This document shows, piece by piece, positions 1 to 6,812 of a DNA stretch of 10,444 nucleotides; within the stretch, counting starts at the first letter, position 1; each line of letters begins with the position of its first letter. Both the position numbers and the translations under genes were made by a program. The DNA comes from Bacillota bacterium (GTDB lineage Bacteria > Bacillota > Clostridia > Peptostreptococcales > Anaerovoracaceae): NCBI GenBank assembly GCA_017386805.1, contig JAFOGM010000005.1:1-10444 (forward strand), in the 5' to 3' direction. The notes under the pieces were generated by a model. That model saw only the letters and a list, made by a program, of their open reading frames with translations. It was not told the DNA's origin and did no database searches.

Positions 1-121
1 AAGGAGAATTCTGCAAACTCACGCCCGAAAACTGAATATTCTTGGAATAAGCCACGTGCACCAGGCGAGGACGCATTTCATCTTTGTTGGTACATTGCGG
101 ATTCCACTGACGGCGCAAACG
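1..121 (-). pseudogene. GH28 (polygalacturonase-like) internal fragment fused in frame to sigE
   Basis: Codons from 121 down to 1 translate to a segment with [20 protein letters not shown] followed by QNSP. This matches the pattern seen in glycoside hydrolase family 28 (pectin-degrading, right-handed beta-helix) enzymes, where a strand of the form RPRLV...KNV...GVTL.NSPFW precedes the catalytic core. The preceding RLRRQWNPQ also fits the loop before that strand. A whole GH28 protein would have well over a hundred residues before this point, so only an internal part is present, with no start codon, ribosome binding site or signal peptide. The fragment continues beyond the window. The family call rests on remembered motifs, not a search; that the segment is not SigE is much surer than that it is GH28. 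Confidence 0.6.
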
Positions 122-772
122 TCCCAAACGATCTGCAACCTCCTTCTGTGTCATTTCTCTCCCTGTCATGAGACCAAAACGCATCTCCATGATCCGTCGC
201 TCACGCAGTGATAACACCCCCAATGCCTCATCCAACAAGTTTTTATTCACCTCATCCTCGATATGCTGATAAATGATATCTCCCTCCGTTCCTAAAATAT
301 CGGAGAGCAATAACTCATTTCCATCCCAATCCACGTTCAAAGGTTCATCAAAAGAAACCTCCGCCTTGATTTTGGAACTTCGCCGTAAATGCATCAAAAT
401 TTCATTTTCAATGCAGCGGGATGCATAGGTGGCCAGTTTGATGTTCTTCTCCGGATCAAAGGTATTGACTGCCTTGATCAATCCAATGGTTCCGATGGAA
501 ATCAAATCTTCCACATTGGTTGATGTATTTTCGAATTTCTTTGCAATGTAAACCACCAGCCTGAGATTGCGTTCGATCAGGATCCCTTTGATGGTCTCTT
601 TTTCCTCCTTCCATCGTCCCAAAACCTCCCGTTCTTCCTCCGCTGTCAAAGGGGGCGGAAGAACTTCACTTCCACCGATGTAACAGATCTTCTTTTCTTC
701 TTTTTGAAATAAAAACCGTTCAAATTTGTTCAGTATTTTATGTACATATCTCATAATTCTTTTATGAATCAA
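1..772 (-). CDS. sigE: Sporulation sigma factor SigE (pro-sigma-E), C-terminus replaced by a GH28-like segment; partial
   Basis: Mother-cell-specific RNA polymerase sigma factor of early sporulation, made as an inactive pro-protein and cleaved by SpoIIGA. Counting from the ATG at 754, residues 25-30 read YIGGSE, which in Bacillus subtilis begins mature sigma-E. Region 2 follows at about 60-125 ([15 protein letters not shown], then [18 protein letters not shown] and [13 protein letters not shown]), then SFDEPLN and [11 protein letters not shown], and region 4 begins at about 175 ([15 protein letters not shown] type, [11 protein letters not shown] at 201-211). Family members continue with ISQSYISRLEKR and end about 25 residues later. 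Here that part is absent and the frame runs on into 40 unrelated residues to the window edge. The start is probably TTG at 772: GGAGGGTGA lies 8 bases before it, inside the end of spoIIGA, whereas the ATG at 754 has no good ribosome binding site. Identity up to residue 211 is near certain; the 3' part is anomalous and the product would probably not recognise -35 elements. Confidence 0.9.
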   Translation of the reverse strand, partial: MIHKRIMRYVHKILNKFERFLFQKEEKKICYIGGSEVLPPPLTAEEEREVLGRWKEEKETIKGILIERNLRLVVYIAKKFENTSTNVEDLISIGTIGLIKAVNTFDPEKNIKLATYASRCIENEILMHLRRSSKIKAEVSFDEPLNVDWDGNELLLSDILGTEGDIIYQHIEDEVNKNLLDEALGVLSLRERRIMEMRFGLMTGREMTQKEVADRLGRLRRQWNPQCTNKDEMRPRLVHVAYSKNIQFSGVSLQNSP

Positions 773-776
773 GAAA

Positions 777-1607
777 TCACCCTCCCAAACCCATACATTC
801 TTCAAGAAAATAGCCATTGATCAACACCGGACAACCTCCCCATTGCAAGGATTCCCTCTGTGCACTCCCCATGGCAAGAACTGCCTTACAACGCTTCTGT
901 TTTCCAAAGGGACCGATCTGAAATTCATCCGGTTCGATGACACAAAGGAAGCCTTTTTCTCCAGTCGCATCCCAATAAGAAATCCATCGCCTTGGCTCCA
1001 TTCCTTCGGTCAACATTTCCCATAGATCTGCAGAAACCAAACACACTGGAAAACCCGTATCCGGATCCATCAGGCAATTTCCCGTATCCAGATATCCCTG
1101 TACATTAATCTCTTTTTCTCCGTGAAGGATCCTGACTGGATGCTTTGTTTTCCAATCCAGACGACGTTCCCGAAACCAGGAGATCCCCAATCGAAAGAGT
1201 AATACGGTAGAAAGAACGCCGGAGAACAAATGCAGAAAGGTCAGATGATCCAAATACAGATTTCCATTGCATGCCACAGACGGAACGGAACACAATCCAA
1301 GGATTCCCATGGTCACGCCGCCCAGGAGAAAGCTGGCTCCATAAAATACAAGAACCTTCCACAACCAACGGCTTTTCTGAAATACAAGACGGATCAATAC
1401 CACAGAAAACATCAATTTCTCCATTAAGGACACCAGCCAGGGAATCTCTCTTTGAAACAATGTGAATGCATATAGGCCACATAAAACCGCACCCAAAAGC
1501 AGTTTTGCCTTTGATACTTCCTCCCCGCAGATCCGTTTCGTCATCCATAACAGCAGGGCTCCGATGATCGCATTTTCAAGAAACAATACCTCTCCGTAAA
1601 CTACCAT
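777..1607 (-). CDS. spoIIGA: Sigma-E processing peptidase SpoIIGA
   Basis: Membrane-embedded aspartic protease that removes the pro-sequence of pro-sigma-E at the sporulation septum after a signal from the forespore (SpoIIR in B. subtilis). The 276-residue product starts [20 protein letters not shown] after the Met, the usual first membrane helix. Further hydrophobic segments follow at about 35-50, 62-77, 84-106 and 122-141. The soluble domain carries the protease motif GYLDTGN at 171-177, with D174 the likely catalytic aspartate, followed by LMDP. Length is slightly below the roughly 300 residues of B. subtilis SpoIIGA. The ATG at 1607 was chosen over one at 1733 because GGAGG lies directly upstream and family proteins begin at this hydrophobic helix; the upstream 42 codons are polar and overlap the promoter. 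It is followed immediately by sigE, whose ribosome binding site lies in its last codons. Confidence 0.93.
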   Translation of the reverse strand: MVVYGEVLFLENAIIGALLLWMTKRICGEEVSKAKLLLGAVLCGLYAFTLFQREIPWLVSLMEKLMFSVVLIRLVFQKSRWLWKVLVFYGASFLLGGVTMGILGLCSVPSVACNGNLYLDHLTFLHLFSGVLSTVLLFRLGISWFRERRLDWKTKHPVRILHGEKEINVQGYLDTGNCLMDPDTGFPVCLVSADLWEMLTEGMEPRRWISYWDATGEKGFLCVIEPDEFQIGPFGKQKRCKAVLAMGSAQRESLQWGGCPVLINGYFLEECMGLGG

Positions 1608-1636
1608 TTCCCTTCCTCCCAGTGCATAGTAGTCAA

Positions 1637-1683
1637 AGTATAAAGCTTTCCTTCTGCAAATGCTGTCAAAACCCGTTGTCGAA
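1637..1683 (-). promoter_or_regulatory. Spo0A-type promoter of spoIIGA-sigE with two 0A boxes
   Basis: On the minus strand TTGACA (1669-1664) is followed 21 bases later by TATACT (1642-1637). This long spacer resembles the B. subtilis spoIIG promoter, which uses sigma-A with an abnormally long spacer and needs Spo0A-P. Read on the plus strand, TGTCGAA (1677-1683) matches the Spo0A box TGNCGAA exactly and TGTCAAA (1664-1670) matches six of seven bases and covers the -35. Predicted transcription start is near 1630, giving a leader of about 23 bases. The boxes are 13 bp apart, start to start, rather than the usual 10-11. Confidence 0.6.
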
Positions 1684-1694
1684 CCCATTCTTTT

Positions 1695-1721
1695 TTGAAA
1701 TTCTCTTGAAATCCCTTGAAT
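1695..1721 (+). repeat. Three phased TTGAA direct repeats upstream of galK (possible operator)
   Basis: TTGAAA at 1695-1700, TTGAAA at 1706-1711 and TTGAAT at 1716-1721 are spaced 11 and 10 bp apart, so they lie on one face of the helix. The last copy coincides with the proposed galK -35 element. The arrangement resembles direct-repeat binding sites of response regulators or activators; no regulator is encoded nearby and function is inferred only from position. Confidence 0.4.
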
Positions 1722-1745
1722 CCAAGCCACCATATACAGTACAAT
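1716..1745 (+). promoter_or_regulatory. Putative sigma-A promoter of the gal operon
   Basis: TTGAAT (1716-1721), an 18-base spacer and TACAAT (1740-1745) form a fair sigma-A promoter pointing at galK. Transcription would start around 1752, leaving a short leader with the ribosome binding site GGAGGTGA. No CcpA cre site (TGWAANCGNTNWCA) is seen between spoIIGA and galK. Confidence 0.5.
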
Positions 1746-1771
1746 GATAGTAACTATGTGGAGGTGAAATT

Positions 1772-3067
1772 ATGTCTTCTATTAAAGATTTAAAAGCATT
1801 ATTAAGTGATACATCCTGCGACGAACGCTTCGCCCGCATTTACTGCTGCGGTACCGAAGAAGTCCAGGAACAGAAGGATCGTGCAGACGCTGTGATCGAT
1901 GTGTTCTCTGCGATCTTCGGCGTGGATTCCGATCGTGAAGCCGCACTCTTCAGCGCTCCCGGTCGTACTGAAGTTGGCGGAAACCACACCGACCATCAGC
2001 ACGGCTGCGTTCTGGCTGCATCCGTAAACCTGGACATCCTGGCCTGCGCTGCGAAAAACAATACTTCCGTGGTACGCATCCAGTCCGAAGGCTATCCCAT
2101 GCTGGAAGTGGATCTGAACAACCTGGAACCGGTGGAAAAGGAAATCAATACATCCCCTGCTTTGATCCGCGGTATTGCTGCTAAGATCAAATCCATGGGT
2201 TATGAACCTGCCGGCTTCGACTGCTATGCAACATCCAATGTACTGCAGGGTTCCGGTCTGTCCTCTTCCGCAGCTTACGAAGTACTGATCGGCGTTATCT
2301 TCAACCACCTGTTCTGCAACGACGAAATCAATGCAGTTCAGATCGCACAGATCGGCCAGTATGCAGAAAATGTCTTCTTCGGTAAGCCCTGCGGCCTCAT
2401 GGACCAGATGGCAAGCTCCGTTGGCAGCGCTGTTTCCATCGACTTTGCTGATCCCTCTGAACCCATCATCAAACAGGTAACCTTCGACTTTGCAAAGACT
2501 GGACATTATCTGTGCATCGTTGACTCCGGTGCTGACCACGCGGATCTCACCGATGAATATGCTGCCATCACCATCGAATTAAAGAACATCTCCAGACACT
2601 TCGGTAAGGAAGTTCTGAGAGACATCGACGAAGCGGACTTCTACGCTGCGATCCCGGAACTGAGAGAAAAATACGGCGATCGTGCGATCCTGAGAGCGAT
2701 CCACTTCTATGCTGAAAATAAACGCGCCATCGCAGAAGCAGAAGCTCTGGCCAATGACGACTTCGAAACCTTCCTGAAGCTGTCCAGAGAATCCGGCGCA
2801 TCTTCTTACATGTACTTACAGAACGTTTACTGCAGCGGCGCTGTCAAGGAACAGGCCGTATCCCTGGCTCTGGCTCTGTCCGATCAGATCCTGGGCAACC
2901 GCGGAACCTTCCGCGTTCACGGCGGCGGCTTTGCCGGTACCATCCAGGCTTTCGTTCCCGCAGATCTGCTGGAAACCTACCGCACCACCATGGAAAACGT
3001 ACTGGGTAAGGATTCCTGCCACGTTCTCAGCATCCGTCCGGAAGGCGGCATCGTTCTTCTTGCCTAA
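1772..3067 (+). CDS. galK: Galactokinase
   Basis: GHMP-family kinase that phosphorylates alpha-D-galactose at C1 with ATP, the first committed Leloir step, in the cytoplasm. The galactokinase signature is at 63-78 (PGRTEVGGNHTDHQHG), the phosphate-binding loop at 160-168 (GSGLSSSAA), the catalytic aspartate is D211 in CGLMDQ, and the third GHMP motif is at 384-390 (GGGFAGT). The protein has 431 residues, with about 35 more before the signature than E. coli GalK; this long form is common in Clostridia. The signature departs from the classical GRVNLIGEHTDY, with Asn at 71 where the galactose-contacting Glu normally sits; Arg65, His72 and Asp74 are kept. ATG at 1772 follows GGAGGTGA at good spacing. 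It is the first gene of the gal operon, 49 bp before galE. Confidence 0.93.
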   Translation: MSSIKDLKALLSDTSCDERFARIYCCGTEEVQEQKDRADAVIDVFSAIFGVDSDREAALFSAPGRTEVGGNHTDHQHGCVLAASVNLDILACAAKNNTSVVRIQSEGYPMLEVDLNNLEPVEKEINTSPALIRGIAAKIKSMGYEPAGFDCYATSNVLQGSGLSSSAAYEVLIGVIFNHLFCNDEINAVQIAQIGQYAENVFFGKPCGLMDQMASSVGSAVSIDFADPSEPIIKQVTFDFAKTGHYLCIVDSGADHADLTDEYAAITIELKNISRHFGKEVLRDIDEADFYAAIPELREKYGDRAILRAIHFYAENKRAIAEAEALANDDFETFLKLSRESGASSYMYLQNVYCSGAVKEQAVSLALALSDQILGNRGTFRVHGGGFAGTIQAFVPADLLETYRTTMENVLGKDSCHVLSIRPEGGIVLLA

Positions 3068-3116
3068 TCGACGGAGTTTACGATAGTTAAGGTTTGATTC
3101 ATCAGGAGGTTCTATT

Positions 3117-4106
3117 ATGACTATTCTCGTACTGGGCGGAGCCGGCTACATCGGTTCCCACACCGTTTATGAACTGATCGACAACGGTTATGACGTTGTC
3201 ATCGCCGATAACCTGGAAACCGGTTATATGGCTGCCGTTCATCCCAAGGCTCGCTTCTACAAGGGCGACATCAGAAACCGTGACTTCATTGACTCCGTAT
3301 TCGATCAGGAAAAGATTGACGGCGTGATCCACTTTGCTGCAAACTCTCTGGTTGGCGAAAGTATGACCAAGCCTCTGAAGTATTACGATAACAACCTGTG
3401 CGGAACCAAGGTCCTGCTGGAATCCATGGTTGCTCACGACATCAAATACATCGTCTTCTCTTCCACCGCTGCAACCTACGGCGAACCGGAACGCATTCCC
3501 ATCATGGAAGAAGACAGAACCTGCCCCACCAACTGCTACGGTGAAACCAAGCTGTCCATGGAAAAGATGTTCAAGTGGACTTCTCTGGCTCACGGTATGA
3601 AGTTCGTATCCCTGCGTTACTTCAATGCCTGCGGTGCACACAAGTCCGGCGAAATCGGTGAAGCTCACAATCCGGAAAGCCACCTGATCCCGCTGATCTT
3701 ACAGGTTCCCAACGGAAAGAGACCGGAAATCTCCATCTTCGGTGACGACTACGACACCAAGGACGGTACCTGCATTCGTGACTATATCCACGTAACCGAC
3801 CTGGCTCAGGCTCACATCCTGGCTATGGAATACTTAGCTAAGGGTGGTGACAATGCCATCTTCAACCTGGGCAACGGCGTTGGCTTCACCGTAAATGAAG
3901 TTATTGAAACTGCACGCCGCGTGACCGGTCACCCCATTCCCGCTAAGGTATGCCCCAGACGTGCAGGCGACCCTGCGCAGCTGATTGCCTCCAGCCAGAA
4001 AGCCCGCGATATCCTGGGCTGGAAGCCCCAGTACGACGATCTGGAAACCATCATTTCCAGCGCATGGAACTGGCATAAAAATCATCCCAACGGTTTTGAA
4101 AAGTAA
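3117..4106 (+). CDS. galE: UDP-glucose 4-epimerase
   Basis: NAD-dependent extended short-chain dehydrogenase/reductase that interconverts UDP-galactose and UDP-glucose, closing the Leloir cycle and also supplying UDP-galactose for surface polysaccharides. The Rossmann glycine motif is at 7-13 (GGAGYIG), D31 is placed to bind the NAD adenosine ribose, HFAA lies at 72-75, the catalytic Ser/Thr is in SSTAATYG (115-122) and the catalytic pair is Y141 and K145 in NCYGETK. RYFNACG and GTCIRDYIHV are further family motifs. At 329 residues it has the normal length. AGGAGG lies just upstream of the ATG. The stop is 15 bp before galT, so the genes are almost certainly co-transcribed. Confidence 0.96.
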   Translation: MTILVLGGAGYIGSHTVYELIDNGYDVVIADNLETGYMAAVHPKARFYKGDIRNRDFIDSVFDQEKIDGVIHFAANSLVGESMTKPLKYYDNNLCGTKVLLESMVAHDIKYIVFSSTAATYGEPERIPIMEEDRTCPTNCYGETKLSMEKMFKWTSLAHGMKFVSLRYFNACGAHKSGEIGEAHNPESHLIPLILQVPNGKRPEISIFGDDYDTKDGTCIRDYIHVTDLAQAHILAMEYLAKGGDNAIFNLGNGVGFTVNEVIETARRVTGHPIPAKVCPRRAGDPAQLIASSQKARDILGWKPQYDDLETIISSAWNWHKNHPNGFEK

Positions 4107-4121
4107 TTCAGGAGGTTTCTC

Positions 4122-5639
4122 ATGATCCATCCCATTTATCAACTGGTGGAATACGCCCTGCAGACCCGTATCATCGAACCTGCAGATTATCTGTACTCCG
4201 TGAATGCTCTGATGGAAGTCATGGGCCTGGACGAGATCCCGGCTCCGGATGAAGCTGACTTCGATGCAGAACTTCCTCCTGTTCACGAAATTTTGGACGC
4301 GCTGATCGACATCGCAGCGGAAAAAGGCCTGGTGGATCCGGAATCCATCGTTGCCAGAGACCTGTTCGACACCAAGCTCATGGGTCGACTGACTCCCCCG
4401 CCCAGCGTGATCATCGACACCTTTGACTATCTGTACGGCGAAAGCCCGGAAGAAGCTACTAACTGGTACTACGACTTCAGCCAGGCTACAAATTACATCC
4501 GCCGCGACCGTATCGCCAAGGATATGAAGTGGTATGCTCCCACCGATTACGGTGACCTGCACATCACCATCAACCTGTCCAAGCCGGAAAAGGATCCCAA
4601 GGCAATCGCTGCTGCCGGTAAGGCAGCGCCTGCCGGCTATCCCAAGTGCCAGCTCTGCGCAGAAAACGAAGGCTATGCAGGCCGCATCAACCACCCGGCT
4701 CGTCAGAACCACCGTATCATTCCTCTGGAAATCAACGATAGCCCCTGGTTCTTCCAGTACTCTCCCTACGTGTACTACAATGAACACTGCATCGTGTTCA
4801 ATTCTCAGCATACACCCATGAAGATCGACAAGGCCTGCTTCCGTAAGCTGCTGGACTTCGTTAAGCTCTTCCCCCACTACTTCGTAGGTTCCAATGCGGA
4901 CCTGCCCATCGTGGGCGGTTCCATTCTGAGCCACGACCACTTCCAGGGCGGTCACTACATCTTCCCTATGGAAGTATCCCCTGTGGAAGAAGATTTCCAG
5001 GTGAATGGCTTTGAAGATGTTCAGTGCGGTATCGTTCGCTGGCCCATGTCCGTTCTGCGTCTGGCTTGTGAAGACGACCAGAGACTGGTGGAACTGGCTG
5101 ACCACATTCTGGGAAGCTGGAGAGGTTATACCGATGAAGCTTCCTTCATCTTTGCAGAAACCGACGGTGTTCCTCACAACACCATCACCCCCATCGCACG
5201 TTTCCGCGATGGAAAGTACGAACTGGATCTGGTGCTGAGAAACAACATCACCACCGAAGAACATCCCATGGGCGTATATCACCCCCATGACCACTTACAC
5301 CACATCAAGAAGGAAAACATCGGCCTGATCGAAGTTATGGGTCTGGCAGTTCTCCCCGCTCGTCTGAAGGAAGAACTGGCTGTCCTGGCAGACCAGATGG
5401 GTTCCCTCTCCGGTGAAGCTCTGGTAGAAGCTATGAAGGCAGATCCCAGAACCGAAAAGCACGCTGACTGGGTGGTTGAATTCCTGCCCAAGTATGACGA
5501 AGTCAATGCGGACAACGCTATGGACATCGTTCAGAAGGAAGTCGGCATCGTCTTCTCTGAAGTTCTGGAATGTGCCGGTGTCTATAAGAGAACCGAAGAA
5601 GGCCGTGAAGGCATCCGTCGTTTCCTGGCTCAGCTGTAA
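4122..5639 (+). CDS. galT: UDP-glucose--hexose-1-phosphate uridylyltransferase, class II GalT
   Basis: Transfers UMP from UDP-glucose to galactose-1-phosphate, giving UDP-galactose and glucose-1-phosphate. The 505-residue length and the motif SHDHFQGG (from S270) mark the class II GalT found in Bacillota, which differs from the roughly 350-residue class I enzyme with HPHGQ. H273 should be the uridylylated nucleophile, by analogy with the second His of HPH. A CxxC pair (PKCQLCAENEGY) lies at about 178-182. Other conserved stretches are PHNTITPIARF and GVYHPHDHLHHIKKENIGLI. AGGAGG precedes the ATG. It sits 15 bp after galE and 12 bp before galM. Codon choice is strongly biased, as in the other three gal genes, suggesting high expression. 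Confidence 0.95.
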   Translation: MIHPIYQLVEYALQTRIIEPADYLYSVNALMEVMGLDEIPAPDEADFDAELPPVHEILDALIDIAAEKGLVDPESIVARDLFDTKLMGRLTPPPSVIIDTFDYLYGESPEEATNWYYDFSQATNYIRRDRIAKDMKWYAPTDYGDLHITINLSKPEKDPKAIAAAGKAAPAGYPKCQLCAENEGYAGRINHPARQNHRIIPLEINDSPWFFQYSPYVYYNEHCIVFNSQHTPMKIDKACFRKLLDFVKLFPHYFVGSNADLPIVGGSILSHDHFQGGHYIFPMEVSPVEEDFQVNGFEDVQCGIVRWPMSVLRLACEDDQRLVELADHILGSWRGYTDEASFIFAETDGVPHNTITPIARFRDGKYELDLVLRNNITTEEHPMGVYHPHDHLHHIKKENIGLIEVMGLAVLPARLKEELAVLADQMGSLSGEALVEAMKADPRTEKHADWVVEFLPKYDEVNADNAMDIVQKEVGIVFSEVLECAGVYKRTEEGREGIRRFLAQL

Positions 5640-5651
5640 TGGAGGTCATCC

Positions 5652-6713
5652 ATGAACGATTATAAAGTAACTGTTACTTCTGCCCCCTTCGGAACCACCC
5701 GTGATGGGAAAGCTGTGGAACGCTGGATCTTATCCAACGGTTCCATGGAAGTCTCCATTCTGACCTATGGTGCTACCGTTCAGACCATTTGTGTTCCTGG
5801 CCGCGATGGAGTTGTTCGCGACGTGGTTCTCGGCTATGATACCCTGGAAGAATATGAATCCAACACCTGTTACTTCGGGGCAGCCGTTGGCCGTGTGGCC
5901 AACCGTATCGGCGGCGGCCAGTTCACTCTGAATAGCGAAACCTACACACTGGTCCAGAACAACGGCCCCAACTGCCTCCATGGCGGTACTGTGGGCTTCG
6001 ATAAAAAGATCTGGGATGCAGAAATCGCTTACCACGGTGTAAAAATGACCTATACCAGCCCTGACGGCGAAGAAGGCTTCCCCGGCGAACTGAAGGTTGC
6101 CATCACCTACGCTCTGGAAGAAGACAACAGCTTATCCATCCACTACGAAGCCGTATCTGACAAAGATACACTCTGCAACCTGACCAATCACAGCTACTTT
6201 AACTTGAACGGTCACGGTGAAGGCGATGTTCTTTCTCAGGAGCTGCTGATCGAAGCAGATCACTTCACTCCTCTGAGTGAAACCTTCGTCCCCGATGGTC
6301 AGATCCTGGCTGTGGAAGGCTCCGCCTTTGACTTCACCCAGTACGAACCCATTGGAAAGCGGATCAACTCCAAACATGGACAGGTGGTTCTGGCTGGCGG
6401 CTACGACCACAACTTCGTCATTCGAGGTTATGAAGCCGGAAAGCTGAATCGCGCAGCGATTGCCCTCTGCCTGGACTCCGGGATCCGCATGGAGACTCTG
6501 ACCACCAAGCCCGGTGTTCAGCTCTATACCCCCAACTATGAAGTTGGCGGTATGACTGGTAAGGCCGGTAAGCCCTACGAAGGAAGATGTGCTTTCTGTC
6601 TGGAAACCCAGTACTTCCCCAACGGCATGGCTTACGGTCACTTCGTAAAGCCCATTCTGAAGGCTGGAGAAACCTACGATCACACCACGATCTATCGTTT
6701 CTCTGTCATTTAA
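5652..6713 (+). CDS. galM: Aldose 1-epimerase (galactose mutarotase)
   Basis: Interconverts beta- and alpha-D-galactose so that GalK, which uses the alpha anomer, has substrate. The product has 353 residues, the usual length of the GalM family. Family features are GRVANRI near 78-84, NNGPNCLHGG near 104-113, the catalytic His at 180 in TNHSYFNLNG, GGYDHNF (substrate-binding Asp), and the catalytic Glu at 318 in LETQYFPN. GGAGGTC is 7 bases before the ATG and only 12 bp separate it from the galT stop. It is the last gene of the operon, with a hairpin terminator starting 15 bp after the stop. No signal peptide is seen, so it should act in the cytoplasm. Confidence 0.95.
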   Translation: MNDYKVTVTSAPFGTTRDGKAVERWILSNGSMEVSILTYGATVQTICVPGRDGVVRDVVLGYDTLEEYESNTCYFGAAVGRVANRIGGGQFTLNSETYTLVQNNGPNCLHGGTVGFDKKIWDAEIAYHGVKMTYTSPDGEEGFPGELKVAITYALEEDNSLSIHYEAVSDKDTLCNLTNHSYFNLNGHGEGDVLSQELLIEADHFTPLSETFVPDGQILAVEGSAFDFTQYEPIGKRINSKHGQVVLAGGYDHNFVIRGYEAGKLNRAAIALCLDSGIRMETLTTKPGVQLYTPNYEVGGMTGKAGKPYEGRCAFCLETQYFPNGMAYGHFVKPILKAGETYDHTTIYRFSVI

Positions 6714-6728
6714 TACAAAAATTAAGAA

Positions 6729-6785
6729 GGAGCTGCCGCTTCCAACGACTTGATTCAGTCATTTGAGCGGCAGCTCCAATTTTAT
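6729..6785. terminator. Bidirectional intrinsic terminator between galM and the M20 peptidase gene
   Basis: GGAGCTGCCGCT (6729-6740) pairs perfectly with AGCGGCAGCTCC (6766-6777), a 12-bp GC-rich stem. The 25-base loop can add short inner pairs (CAA/TTG and GACT/AGTC). AATTTTATT follows on the plus strand and TTCTTAATTTTT on the minus strand, so it can end both the gal operon and the convergent peptidase gene. Confidence 0.85.
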
Positions 6786-6812
6786 TGTTTTCGTTCACAT
6801 ATCGATTCCGGT

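Noticed and set aside
6..11. GAATTC (EcoRI site) very near the window start, as a possible cloning junction
   Set aside because: The GH28-like frame continues through it to the window edge, and the anomalous join is about 110 bp further in, so the site looks coincidental.
1608..1733. N-terminal extension of spoIIGA to an ATG at 1733
   Set aside because: The added residues are polar and unlike the family N-terminus, overlap the proposed promoter, and the ATG at 1607 has an excellent ribosome binding site.
3834..5294. 486-codon open frame on the minus strand across galE and galT
   Set aside because: It is antisense to two clearly identified enzymes, has no ribosome binding site, shows no recognisable domain, and reflects the strong codon bias of the gal genes.
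6729..6777. Large inverted repeat as an insertion-sequence end or attachment site
   Set aside because: It sits between two convergent genes with T-runs on both outer sides, which a bidirectional terminator explains; no target duplication or transposase is present.
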